Below are positions 1-11,189 of a stretch of 64,000 nucleotides of DNA, one piece after another. Made by a program: the position numbers and the translations under genes. How positions within the stretch are numbered: the stretch's first letter is position 1; every line of letters starts with the position of its first letter. The DNA is from Echinometra lucunter (lineage: Eukaryota > Echinodermata > Echinoidea > Camarodonta > Echinometridae), in assembly GCA_029962745.1 (NCBI GenBank), contig CM057171.1, positions 2,946,682 through 3,010,681 of the forward strand. Reading direction: 5' to 3'. Under the pieces are notes generated by a model. It was not told the DNA's origin and made no database searches. It worked only from the letters and a program-made list of their open reading frames with translations.

Positions 1-159
1 AGGGTTGATAAGATGAGGGCCAGAGTGAGAGAAGGCTCTATCCCCCCAAGAGCTCCGTGTCTTGGGGATTACCAAAAGGGAAGATTGAGAAGAACGTAGG
101 TGTCTTGCAGGCTTGTACTCAGTTATTAAATTCATATTGTAGGAGGGAGCAGAGTCATG

Positions 160-865
160 AAGTAATTTTCTCCTGAAGACCTTAATAACATGGAAAATCT
201 AGGGGGTGGGCTAGTAAAACTTGACCAGTGGACACATTTTCAATATGATGGATTGAAAGAGGGGGTACCCCTGTACAAACACCCCGAAGGTTTTTCAGGA
301 ACAATCTACCATTTTCCTCCAAACGGTGGTCTTACAGATGCTTATTTTTTTCCGAATTTTCTCCTCAAGACCGTAATGTAACATGGAAAATCTAGGGGTG
401 GGGCTAGTAAACTTGACCAGAGGTCACATTTTCACTATGACGGATTGAAAGAGGGGGTACCCCCCTACAAACACCCCGATGGTTTTCCAGGAACAATCTC
501 CCATTTTCCTCCAATCTTGGTTCTTATATGGTGCTTATGAATGCTTTTTCCCCCCGAATTTTCTCCTGAAGACCGTAGAAATACTGAAAATCTAAGGAGT
601 GGGGCTAGTAAATTTTGACCAGTGGTCACATTTTCACTATGATGGATTTAAAGAAGGGGTACCCCCTACAAACACCCCGAAGGTTTTCCAGGAACAATAA
701 GCCTTTTATTAGGGATGCCTTTTAAAAAAAATCTCCTTGAGATCCTCATATAATGCAAATTTGAGGGGATGGTGCTCGAAAAACTTGACCAGTGGTCACA
801 CTTTCACTCTGATAGATTGAAATAGGTGGTACCCCTCAGAAAAACCCTGAAGTTTGTCAGTAACT
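160..865. repeat. Degenerate ~170-200 bp tandem repeat, about 3.5 units
   Basis: Units begin near 190, 383, 581 and 752 with variants of ATGGAAAATCTAGGGG. Each then contains CTTGACCAGTGGTCACA, a GGGGTACCCC box and an ACAAACACCCCGAAGG-like stretch. Unit spacing is about 193, 198 and 171 bp, so the units have diverged by indels. A 63-codon open frame at 190-381 covers just one unit and is not kept in the next units, so it is read as chance. Confidence 0.85.
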
Positions 866-984
866 GAGGCAGAAACAATCCAGATATATATACACATAAT
901 ATTGTAATTGTGGGCTGGCTTGTTGTTGGCGACAGATGACTGTGAATTTGTATAGGAAATAGGAAGGTCGACAGCAAGACAGAT

Positions 985-1026
985 ACAGAGAGAGATAGAG
1001 GGAGAGAGAGAGAGAGAGAGAGGGGG

Positions 1027-1058
<32 letters not shown>

Positions 1059-1430
1059 TGTTGGAAATTAGATATGAAATAAAAACTTCAGAGTTTGAGT
1101 CTAATTGAATGACGGAATACGCAAAAAAAAAAAAAAAAAAGAATTACAAAAGGGGAATAAAAAGAGTGAAAGACTGAAGGACACTGCATCAGTAAGGTTA
1201 TTACTTCCAGCTAGAAAGAAGAAGAGCAAGAAGAAGAAGAAGAAGAAGAAGAAGAACAGAGGAGGAAGAAGAAGAAGAAGAAGAAGAAGAAGAAGAAGAA
1301 GACGACGAAGAAGAAGAAGAAGGAGGAGGAGGAGGCGGAGAGAGAAGAAGAGGAAGGAAAAGGAGGAGGCGGAGAGAGAAGAAGAGGAAGAAAAAGGAGA
1401 AGGAGAAAATTTAAACTCGTATTTAAATTA
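985..1430. repeat. Low-complexity purine tract: (GA)n, poly(A), (AAG/AGG)n
   Basis: A (GA)n microsatellite at about 985-1058 is followed by poly(A) near 1122-1140. An almost pure purine stretch of AAG, GAA and AGG triplets runs from about 1215 to 1410. Open frames across it encode only runs of Lys/Arg/Glu on one strand and Phe/Ser/Leu on the other, so they are compositional artefacts. Confidence 0.9.
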
Positions 1431-1439
1431 ATATTTCTA

Positions 1440-4400
1440 ATGTGGCTTGCATGGCCATGGGGGTTGTTACCATGTGTTTCATTTTTTTTCCTTCTTCTTC
1501 TTAACCCCCCCCCCCTCATTATTTCTAATTTCCTGTTCTCTGATTACAAGGCCAAAATGGGAGAAAACGGGTCAGTTTTCAGCTGAACACATTATAATCC
1601 GTCCGGTATGATATAGCTGCTGGTATCATGGTAGGTAACAATGAATGGAGCTAATTATTGTGCCATCGATTTTGGCTGAAGTATAATCACTCATCTCATT
1701 ATCATTGCACGGAGGCTTCACGACGATTAATGATCTAAACGTCCTCCTATTACTCCTAGAAAGACAATAATAGTGCTGTGTTATCAAACATCCATTTATG
1801 GCACCTTCCATTTGAATTGGCGGAACGACGAGCGCATTATTACGTAATAATCTGTCGATGTCATAGTTGCAGAGGAATATATATTGCTATGCGGGAGATG
1901 TCGCCTGATTTCAGTCAAGGTATACGCAATTTGGTTTAGGTGCATAAAAAGGGAACATTGATGTTCGTTTTTTCGGTTAAAGGTCATATATTTACTCCTT
2001 AAAATGTCTCCAGTATGATGACACAGTTCTTTGTTGAGAAGCATTCTCAAAATCGGTTTTGTCGGCTTGATGATGAGCAGACCTATTGCCGAAATTTTGC
2101 AGTCGACTAAGTATTTCATCAGTATTCTCCTATACCACTGCTGGAAAACAAGGTAGAAATTTCATTTAATACACGTTGTCTGAATCGCCGTTTTGAAGAA
2201 TATTAGTGCTGATTCGAAAGCTTATGATTGTGCTAAACCATACAGGGAAACATCTATGCGACTAATAATCAAGTCATTTCATCTGCTTTGAGAGTCTGTT
2301 GATTCGGTGTAGCATCTCATCTGGTAGAATTTGTTATCTGATCAACATCAATGGTATTGTCATGGGAAATAACAACTTTAAAGGATTGCATGCATGACGG
2401 GAAGGCTAATATGGGAGGAACCCTTTTGTTTTGTGTAAGTATCTTTCCTTAAACTTTGATTGTACTGACCTTATATTCTCTAGATTTGTTACACTTTCAG
2501 GGACAAATCCAAAATTCGATTTAAAAATGCTATATACATAGAAATCTTTTTATGTTTTCTTAATCTAATTTTGGATTTTCCCTAACAACAATCGACTAAT
2601 AGATTTTAATTTCTGTCTAAATATATTTGGAGTGTTTCAGTCTAGGAGAGTTTGATTATTATTTGATTCGAAGATCTAGCTATTCACTACCAGAAAAAGA
2701 ATCGGTTTCACGGCTTCCTTATAAGTTACCGAGGGTTCAAAATTTTGCAAAGATTCTTGCGGTTCACCAGACCGATATCGTCAGCCGCGAATAGGAAGAC
2801 GCCTTCGCTTCGTTAAAAACAAACAAAAATGAACTAAAACATAGCCAAACGTAAAGAACAAAACAAAGAAACAAAAGTCCTACTTTTTTCAAATAATTTG
2901 CTTATCTTTTCTTATTAGGCCTGAATAACTAATAACTCCAGACTTCGATTAAAACTATTTATCTAATAGATTTAGAAATCAATCTTATTGATTATAATTG
3001 CTTAATCTAATTTTGGAGTTGTCCCGAATTACAACGACTTAGATTAATTCCTAATCTAAGAAGGTAAGAGTGCTGAAATCTTGTTACAATTCATATCAGA
3101 ACCGGTGAAGTGAAGGTCTAGACATCGAACATTGTGCTCATATTTTATTGATACCCGTCGACTGTGTTCGCCTTTTCGGTATAATGTTTAATGAGATTGT
3201 GAAGTACATGTCTCAAAGATGAGAACAAATATACCCTACCTAGAACGGCATGTACATGACACAGGGGCGGATCTAAGATTTTGTGAATGAGGGGTCACAA
3301 TACTCACTGACAATTCTGACAACCCCCCCCCCCAAAAAAAAAAAAAAAAAAAAAAACACACACAAACAAAAAACAAAAACAAGAAGAAACAGAACAAAGA
3401 ATAAAATAAATGAAAACAAATAAACCTAAAAAAAACACGCCCCCTCCCGAAATCACAGAAACAAAAACAAACAAAAATGGACACACAAATTGTCATTCAT
3501 TTCAATGATACATTTATTTAAATGAGATCTCTTAAGACAGGAATACAATTACATATTACCTGACGGTTAACACGCAATGATCTGATAAGAAGGACAAGAC
3601 GCGAGATGTTACATAACATATGTAACTTGTGTTTGGATGTCCTAGTTCAAAAATAAACAAATTCAAGAGAGAGAGGTGGGGGGGGGGGAGAGGGAGAGGG
3701 GCACATTTACGATTCATACTCTATTAATGAGGTGTAGTAAAACTAAAATCGTCAGGGTGGAGGTCACTCACTTTGGTATCACAGGAGGCGGTCATCTTTT
3801 TTTATCATTATTGTTTTGATATTTCAGAGGATTGGACAATGGTCTTATTTTACGGAATTTCTGAGGTTTGCTCCTGAAACCCTTACGTTGATGAAACCAG
3901 TAGTGCCCATTCCGGGCAATACAGCAATGTTAGCTTATTCACCATTCTAGAATACATGTAAAAGGTCTAAAGTCTGGCCTTGCATGCATTAAAATAGTCA
4001 TCCATTACAATCTTTTGTGACCGATTCGTGTGACTACTGTGTCAGGTGAGCAAATAGAAAGCAATCATTGTCGAATCAATACTGACGATGAACTAGCAAA
4101 TTCGAGATTTATTTCATGCAAAAATCAATATAAATTATGATAGGCAGCTCAAGGGCTATCATGTTTACAATGTAAAAATACATAAAGATTGATCATAGAT
4201 GCAAATAACATGAAATAAGAACGATATAAATAACAAATAAGTAGACACAAAACATGAATACAAATTAGAATAGTAAAATTGGACTGAAAATTGAACTTAA
4301 ACGGACACTATAAACAATGATAAAACAATTCTGTATAATTTAAGGATATACGAACATTACTGTGAATTAAGTAGATGAAATGTGGTTTTGCATTCTTTCT

Positions 4401-4787
4401 GAGGCGAACCGTTTTACATTTGAATTTGATACATGCCTCAAGGAAATTGAAACATTTTTTTTTCAGCAGGTACTCATTTAAGTCATGGTCGAACCCGGGG
4501 GTCGAACTTGAATCACCATTGACACCTTACGAGGTACACTGTTATTCATTTTGCTGAGTTCATCCAGCTGCATGGGCCTCGTTTCATGAAACTTGTTATC
4601 AGTAACAAATACTGCCATATTTATACGACAAATTTGCTCTCAGCCAATCAGATACAAGGATTTCAGTAGCTTTATAGCAAGACTAGTATGATTATTTTGT
4701 TTAAATCAACAAGAATACTGAGATGGCCTAGTAATACTCAATGATTTCTGATATTGAAGATAATTTATTCTATGTTCTAATACACAG
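1440..4787. other. Non-coding stretch, no gene recognised
   Basis: I see no conserved protein in six frames. Visible landmarks are a C-run followed by an A-run at about 3325-3355, a CAAA-rich stretch to about 3480, and a G-run near 3677. A lone hAT-like terminus, CAGGGGCGGATCTAAG, lies at 3262, but I found no matching opposite end. The stretch just upstream of 4788 is pyrimidine-rich and ends in ACACAG. It could be a splice acceptor for a 5' untranslated exon of the receptor gene. Confidence 0.6.
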
Positions 4788-4814
4788 ATTGACTGATGCA
4801 CCAACACGACAGTA

Positions 4815-6179
4815 ATGGAGAACCCTGTAACGTATCAAAATTACAGGGACGAATCCCATCTTCTCAACGAGAAAACTGTCACTGCCGGCTTTGATGGAAG
4901 TAACCTGATGACGTCATCATCAAACGTGACTTGGCATGACGTCACTGATTATGAGCCTTCGATCGGGTGGTTGATCACGGTGCCTCTCGTGGTCGGGAGC
5001 ATCACAATCGTCACCGTCCTCGGCAACGCAATGGTGATGGTGGCATACTGCAAGGATAAACGCATCAACGGTCGCGTCGCCAGTTTGCTGATCTTAAACC
5101 TTGCCGTTTCCGATTTCATCATCGGTTTGGTGGTGCTGAGCATTAATCTTTCCTGGATCACGTGGAACGAATGGCTCGGTGGTGAGTTCTGGCTGCTTGG
5201 GGAAGTATTCTGTAAGATATGGCTTGTTGTGGACAACACCGCAACCATGCTGTCTGTATTCACCATCATACTCATAAGCCTTGATCGATACTGGTTGCTC
5301 ACCAAGAAAATGCAATATCAGAGATTTCAAACTCGGAAGCGCGTCTTGATAACCTTATCTTTACTTTGGTTGTCGACAACATCTGTCTATACCTTGATAG
5401 CCGTCGGTTGGCCGTATTTTACTGGGGAGCACAATGTTGATTTCGACGAAGAATGCGAACTCGACATGGCTTACAACGTTTACGCTACAAGCGTGCAGTT
5501 GATCTGTGAATTCATTATTCCTCTCGCAATAATAATCGTTCTCAACACAGCCGTTTACATAAAAATCAGGAACCGCTCCATGAGCCTTAACTCAAAGCAA
5601 GTCGGGCCAAGAAACATTGGTCCATCTGCACGGGTAGAACTAAAAGCAATATCAGTTGGAAGTCACCAAATGTCATCTCCCGTCGTATCCGAGGTCTCTG
5701 TGTCTCATGTCAATCTTGTTTTCCCTTCTCCTGACAATCAAGAGTCGTACGAACTTAACAAAGTCCGAGAAACATCTTTCATCAACCATGTTAACAACGT
5801 CGACGACTATCAGACGATAAATCGTATCAACGAACGCGCACAAAACGAGACGACTGTTGCAGAGGTGCACAAACGCAGGAGGGAGTTTGCGCGTCATTTA
5901 CGCGCGGCGATAGTTCTAGCAGTTCTGGTATCAGTGTTCATTGCGTGCTGGCTGCCATATCAAATTGTAAATATCATCAACGCTATTTGTGATGAGTGTG
6001 TATCGGATCTGGTCTGGGAAATTGTCAACAATATCCTGTGGTGCAATTCATTTATTAATCCTTTCTTGTATGCTGCCACTAATGTACACTTCAGGAGGAA
6101 TTTCGTCATGTTCCTAGGACTCCGAAAGTTACGATGCCTCAGAGACACAATGCAAGCGGCAGCTCGGCCCAGCTCATAG
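4815..6179 (+). CDS. Class A (rhodopsin-like) GPCR, aminergic / histamine H3-like, copy A
   Basis: A single uninterrupted frame encodes 454 residues, a seven-helix receptor at the cell surface. Visible landmarks: an N-glycosylation site at N37 (NVT); helix 1 near 50-79 with GN (N71 = 1.50); LAVSD in helix 2 (D100 = 2.50); C133 and C214, the likely helix 3 to loop 2 disulphide; D140 exactly 17 residues before the DRY motif (D157-R158-Y159), the amine-anchoring position 3.32; W185 (4.50); P236 (5.50); a long third loop of about 255-355; CWLPY in helix 6 (W379, P381); W409, N411 and NPFLY (415-419) in helix 7; then HFRR of helix 8. D3.32 with W7.43 and Y6.51 resembles histamine H3/H4 and related amine receptors. 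The ligand is an inference. The poly(A) signal AATAAA sits only about 10 bp after the stop, at 6189-6194. A 5' untranslated intron is possible, given an acceptor-like site ending at 4788. Confidence 0.93.
   Translation: MENPVTYQNYRDESHLLNEKTVTAGFDGSNLMTSSSNVTWHDVTDYEPSIGWLITVPLVVGSITIVTVLGNAMVMVAYCKDKRINGRVASLLILNLAVSDFIIGLVVLSINLSWITWNEWLGGEFWLLGEVFCKIWLVVDNTATMLSVFTIILISLDRYWLLTKKMQYQRFQTRKRVLITLSLLWLSTTSVYTLIAVGWPYFTGEHNVDFDEECELDMAYNVYATSVQLICEFIIPLAIIIVLNTAVYIKIRNRSMSLNSKQVGPRNIGPSARVELKAISVGSHQMSSPVVSEVSVSHVNLVFPSPDNQESYELNKVRETSFINHVNNVDDYQTINRINERAQNETTVAEVHKRRREFARHLRAAIVLAVLVSVFIACWLPYQIVNIINAICDECVSDLVWEIVNNILWCNSFINPFLYAATNVHFRRNFVMFLGLRKLRCLRDTMQAAARPSS
4909..4944. promoter_or_regulatory. 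Two consensus CRE palindromes (TGACGTCA) inside the receptor coding region
   Basis: TGACGTCA occurs at 4909-4916 and again at 4937-4944, 28 bp apart. Both lie in the part encoding the extracellular N-terminus. Both are kept in copy B at 31551-31558 and 31579-31586. TGACGTCA is the full CREB/ATF site. Whether it acts here or is an accident of codon choice cannot be told from sequence. Confidence 0.4.
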
Positions 6180-6217
6180 GCTGATCAAAATAAAAGAGAT
6201 CATAACTAGAACAAAAT

Positions 6218-7613
6218 AGTCAAATTATTTTAACGCTTTTCATTGTTTTGTTTTGTTTTTGTTTTTGTGTTTGTTTTTTAAAGGAAAAATGTGGTTTTAT
6301 CTAGCAGTAGTTCATCGTGATTCTACATAATGCTCTGTGAAGCCGTGGCGTACACGGGAACCTAGCTGGGTCGTACGAGCCAGACCACTGGGGGGGGGGG
6401 GGGGGGGGGGGGAGAAGAAGAGAAGAAAGGGAAGAGGGTCAACATGATCAAGACAAAATAAGAAGAAGCAAATATGACTGAGACATTTCGTATATCCTTG
6501 CCCAATGCCCAATGACGACTGCGTTCTTCAACAATTTTGATCAGAAGAGTTTTCACTAATCCGCGTACTTCAGAATGGTCGTGAGATTTTCCTCATCGTG
6601 TTTTATTCCTTAAAAGATGTTGCCAAGTATATGCGGCGTTTCCTGCTTTATCATGTTTATTTTTGGCACATGAATGTTCAAATGTTATCAAGTGCAAAAA
6701 AGAGTTGCCAGTTATGACTGATATCAGTCATCATGTCTATTTTTATTCTTTTTTTCTTTCTAATATCTATTCAGTTTCTTGTGTATTGTCTTATAATTCA
6801 TGAAAAAGATTATGTGTTTTTAAAGGTAGTAAATATAATTTCATAAGCATGGACATGATAAAGAGGTATGCTGTCTTCGGGGAGACTAATTGGGGAACCT
6901 CGTAAGGGTCAAATTATAGTCAAATTATTTTAACGCTTTTCATTGCTTTGTTTTGTTTTTGTTTTTTTTTTGTGTGTGTTTTTTTAAAAGAAAAAAAGTG
7001 GTTTTATCTACCAGTAGTTCATCAAATTGATTCTACATAATGCTCTGTGAAGCCGTGGCGTACATGGGGCCGTACGAGCCCGGTCACTCATCCCCCCCCC
7101 CCCCCCCAATCGAATGGGGGGGGGGGAGGGAAGAAGAGAAGAAAGGGAAGAGCGTCAACATGATCAAGACAATAAGAAGAAGCAAATAAATTATGACTGA
7201 GACCTTTCGTATATCCTTGCCCAGTGACGACTGCGTTCTTCAACAATTTTGATCAGAAGTGTTTCCACTAATCGCGTACTTCAGCATGGTCGTGAGATTT
7301 TCCTCATCGTGTTTTATTCATTAAAAGATGTTGCCAAGTATATGCAGCGTTTCCTGCTTTATCATGTTTATTTTTGGCACATGAATGTTCAAATGTTATC
7401 AAGTGCAAAACGAGTTGCCGGTTAGACTGATGTCAGTCATCATGTCTATTTTTATTCTTTTTTTCTTTCTAATATCTATTCATTTTCTTGTGTATTGTCT
7501 TGTAATTCATGAAAAAGATTATGTGTTTTTAAAGGTAGTAAATATAATTTCATAAAGCATGGACATGATAAAGATGTATGCAGTCTTCGGGGAGAATGGG
7601 GAACCTCGTAAGG
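6218..7613. repeat. ~700 bp two-unit tandem duplication downstream of the receptor (copy A)
   Basis: Unit 1 starts at 6218 and unit 2 at 6918, both with AGTCAAATTATTTTAACG. Both continue through a GAAGCCGTGGCGTACA block, a poly-G or poly-G/C tract, an AGAAGAAGAGAAG block and a GATGTTGCCAAGTATATG block to GGGGAACCTCGTAAGGGT. The first begins about 40 bp after the receptor stop codon, so it probably includes the 3' UTR. The same duplication is in segment B (32860 and 33545), so it predates the split of the two copies. Confidence 0.9.
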
Positions 7614-7991
7614 GTGCCTTACAAAAAAAAAGTGTACAATAGGGTGACTATGCTTCTTCCCATGTATATGTTTATTTGATAAACATGAATGTGCGTGGAT
7701 AGGTATCGTTCATAAGAATTAAAGCATGTTTTATCAAGTGACAATAATTATCTTTTGTTGAAAGAGTGTGCAAAAGATTATAAATAGTAATAAAAACTGG
7801 TTCATATGGGAAAACTTTTTTTATTGTACATGTCTCTTTTGTTGTTGCTGTTGCTAATCATTTCTTCTTCCTTATTATTATTATCATTACTATTATTGTC
7901 AACGTTTTTGTTGTTCTTGATTCATGCAGTATTTGCTTTGATTGCATGAGCAAATGTAATGGTGGACCTGATTTGAGCAGGAAATGCACAA

Positions 7992-8072
7992 GAATCGGCA
8001 CTTGTCGCCTAATTTGTTTGTCTGTAATCATTGAAATCAATAAAAAAAAAAAAAAAAAAAAAGGAATCGGCA
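7992..8072. mobile_element. 63 bp poly(A)-tailed retro-insert with 9 bp target duplication
   Basis: The insert (8001-8063) ends with AAATCAATAAAA plus a long A-run and is flanked by direct copies of GAATCGGCA (7992-8000 and 8064-8072). Segment B has a single GAGTCGGCA at the matching place and no insert. A poly(A) tail, target duplication and empty allele are the marks of LINE-type target-primed insertion of a 5'-truncated transcript. The source transcript is unknown. Confidence 0.75.
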
Positions 8073-8191
8073 TAAAATAGGTTAATCTACACGCAACAAG
8101 GAACTACTTTGTACAAGGAACTACTTTGTAAGGTTTCCTAACTGAGTCTGATGAGGGACACTCTTTAGTGGAGTGGTCTGGAAGGGATTCG

Positions 8192-8459
8192 CCCACTTGA
8201 CCGAAGGCCCGCGAGGCCGACTTTTCTCGTATCGTATTTGCCTTCATCACAAATAATGCGCCATCGATATATAAAATAATTATATCTCCTTCAGCATGTT
8301 TAGTCCTCGTTTCCGGATGTTCAACACCTTCCATGAAAAAAATTCGTTGCCCTTTAATACTTATTAAACTTCCTCCTGGCACAGGAATTGGTCAGAGCAG
8401 TGTGATAACATAGATTACAATTGGCTATTTTCGGCCTCGCGGGCCTTCGGTGAAGTGGG
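8192..8459. mobile_element. Inverted-repeat element with ~28 bp arms
   Basis: The left arm (8192-8221) and right arm (8431-8459) are near-perfect inverted copies around GAAGGCCCGCGAGGCCGA. Segment B has the same element with arms near 34750 and 34993-35019. A 92-codon minus-strand frame (8104-8382) spans it and stays open in B. However, it carries about ten substitutions over its central 60 residues and matches no family I know, so it is not called as a gene. Confidence 0.6.
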
Positions 8460-8515
8460 ATGTCACCGTCTCGAATACTGTGATGAAACTTTTGCTCATC
8501 ATGAAGCAGAAACCT

Positions 8516-8679
8516 GGGGAGCGTTTCATCAACATTTGTTGTCTGACAAGTTGTCAGATCTGACAACTTTCCTTGATTTTGATTGCCTGAGATCGAAGCA
8601 TCGTTACTATGGCAACTGTCGGATAAAACAGACTTTGTCGGATAAAACATCCCACAAGTCCTTTCATGAAACGCTCCCC
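8516..8679. mobile_element. 164 bp MITE with GGGGAGCGTTTCAT termini, present only in copy A
   Basis: The ends GGGGAGCGTTTCAT and ATGAAACGCTCCCC are exact inverted copies. The inside has paired GACAAGTTGTCAG-like and CGGATAAAACA motifs. Segment B runs straight through the site (GCAGAAACCCGGACTTC, about 35068-35084) without it. A second member of the family occupies 17493-19081. No coding sequence, so it is non-autonomous. The target duplication is too short or altered to define. Confidence 0.8.
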
Positions 8680-8716
8680 CGGACTTCATTTTCAGAGATA
8701 ATGTACTCAATAAATG

Positions 8717-8750
<34 letters not shown>

Positions 8751-9352
8751 GGGAATATGTTCGGGAATCTAAAATTGATAGATAGATTATGATAAATAGA
8801 AGAAATTTCTAGATGTCCTGGCACATGGTTTTAAAAATTGCATGAATTACTTCTTTTTCTCCGGGGGGGGGGGGGGCAAATAATGTACACAAGAACTACC
8901 ACAGGTAAAAAAAAAAAAAAAAAAGAAAAAAAAAACACTAAACAAGTTTTGTCTACTAGGCCTAATCAAAATTTTCGTGCTTTTAGGGAGAGATGCCTCA
9001 TAAACATATGTATACCTCCCGAACAGTTAAACTAAAAATACCCCTTTCCCTTTCATTTAGCCTTTCTGGCCTATTTCACACCCTAAACGCGCGTCACGCG
9101 TTTCACGCGTTCTTTATCCATAAAACTACTCTTTTGTATTGGTTCCTTTTTCCTTTTTGTTCAGGGGAGTGGGGGGTCCACCTGTGTCCAGCAATATAGG
9201 GCTATAGGCTATATTTGTTTCCCGCCCCCCCCCCCCTGTATTAATTGTGATACTACTAAATGCATGCATAATAATACTGAAATAGCAGACTCTCATATCT
9301 TATTGAATCATAAAAAGCTAGCTAATTCTAGTTATCTTTCATCTACTTAGCC

Positions 9353-9704
9353 CCGGTGTTGTCACTCTGTATTGAATTCGTGTACGCATGATCATTCGAA
9401 ATTTCGCGTAAAAAGGGGTTGTTTTCATGAGTTTGTACTCGAAATTGAAAAAAGGTGCTTTTGAGCTTGTAGAGCTCTATTCGGAATTGAATAAAGGGCG
9501 GTGTTTTTTCTGGTCCTTGTTTGCAAAAAGTGTACTTGGAATGCGAAAAATAGGGGTGTTTTTAAAGGCCAGTTTGTACCCGTTTTGTGCCAAATAGGGG
9601 TAAACATGTGTGAAAATGTACTTGAAACACCGTTAAATAGGGGTCAAATTCTGGGTTGTCGAACGATCATGGTTAAACCTTTGAATATAGAGTGACAACA
9701 CCGG
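9353..9704. mobile_element. ~350 bp inverted-repeat element (CCGGTGTTGTCACTCT ends)
   Basis: The left end CCGGTGTTGTCACTCTGTAT and right end ATATAGAGTGACAACACCGG are near-perfect inverted repeats. The interior is built of degenerate repeats of the type GAAA..GGGGTGTTTT and TTGTACCCGTTTTG. The element is at the same site in segment B (35804-36160), so it predates the divergence of the two copies. No transposase seen. Confidence 0.7.
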
Positions 9705-10039
9705 ATACTTGGCATGTGCCCAGCCAACTATACGGGTGGGGAGTGGGGCGGGGGGGGGGGGGGGTGCTGGTTTCGTCGGATGGACAGGAGGTGGGTGTGT
9801 GGGTGTGTGCGGGGGGGGGGGTGTCCGGTGGTCTTGCTTTACTTTGCATGAGTGCAAGATGGATGAAATGCCAAAAGCAAGGTCATCGAGTGAGGTGGGC
9901 GAGGGAGAGGGGGTGGTATGACGTACGATCTCCTTGTCACCCCGTCCCCCATTCCTCCGTTTCTCCTATCATCCCATCCCATCCCCTCCTGTTTTGCCAT
10001 TTAGTTGAAAGTGCATGCCGGGTGCAGTTAACATACTCG

Positions 10040-10072
<33 letters not shown>

Positions 10073-11189
10073 TGCCTCTATCATGTTTATCTACATCGCT
10101 CTACATCCCTATTCGTCTTTACACTCCCCCTATTTTCCTCCTTCGCTCCAGGTTGTATATTTATTTTACGAAACTTATTTCTCGTTGGCTGCATATCAAT
10201 GCATTTGCAATGCTTCTCCCCCCCCCCCCCCAGTTTTTTCCCCTTATTTTCTTTTCATTTGCTCTTTCTTTCCTGTTTGCTGATTTAGTTGCCTTCAAGA
10301 ATCATGAGAAAATTTTCATGTCAAACAAAATTTCGAACTGGAATAAATCAAACATGTCTTAATTCTTCTGTGCAGTTTTCTACATCAGTTTTATCATTCT
10401 CTGTATCATTTACCCATCTCTTCTTCTTTCTCAGCCACCACCGTGAATAATCATTCTCATTTCCCCTCTCGACCTTTATACACTTGCATCCCTCTTTTCC
10501 AGTCCCGTCTCTTTCTTCTTCTCTCCTTCTTTCTTTCTCTCTCTCTCTCTCTTTTATATTCGCGTTTCCTCTTTTTTCACTCATATTCCCATCTTACACT
10601 TTCTTTATCTTCACCCCACCTTCCAATTGCTGTATATCACACTTTCTCCACCTCCGCATCCTCCCTTTTTGAATTCTTTTTCTCCCGTTTCTTCTTCCTC
10701 TCTATTTCTCCATAATAAAGAAATAAATGCACAATCATTATATATTTTATTCTAAAAAGCCAATCAAAACTTTTGTTTTCTACGGCCATAATCGAAGACA
10801 ACAAAGAGTGTTTGTATACAAGAATAAAGAAGTTGGCAATAGCATGATACATGGCAATAGCATGATACATGGAATATTATTTTTAAACACATATTTGTGT
10901 TTTATTGGGTTTCAAAATCAATATTGTTTCTTATGCAAAAAACATGAATAAACTAAACATCATTTCTTTGATTAACGATAAAGAAAATTAAATGTATTAA
11001 AAAAAAAGAGTAAAACATACTTCATGTAATTTCATATATTAGCATTGCTTTGTATTGCAAAAATAAATGTTCACTGGAGTTTTGTTTTTCAACACTGTGG
11101 GGTCCTTAGTGTTCCTCATGGTACATTTACCACCATATTAACCAAACACGTTGTCAATCTAAATGCCTCTATACATGTACTTGTTTATA
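9705..11189. other. Low-complexity stretch, no gene recognised
   Basis: G-runs lie near 9752 and 9810, a C-run plus (CT)n at about 10039-10070, and another C-run near 10217. A long pyrimidine-rich region spans about 10380-10700. Reading frames here are Ser/Leu/Pro/Phe-rich compositional artefacts. An 18 bp direct repeat (GGCAATAGCATGATACAT) is tandem in A near 10834-10869 but single in B. Confidence 0.7.

Noticed and set aside
4949..5330. 118- and 78-codon minus-strand frames within the receptor
   Set aside because: Antisense shadows of a strongly supported coding sequence. Their similarity in copy B follows from the receptor's own conservation.
8104..8382. 92-codon minus-strand frame kept open in both copies, with an in-frame codon indel
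   Set aside because: Many amino acid differences between otherwise similar copies, and it overlaps an inverted-repeat element, so selection on protein is not supported.
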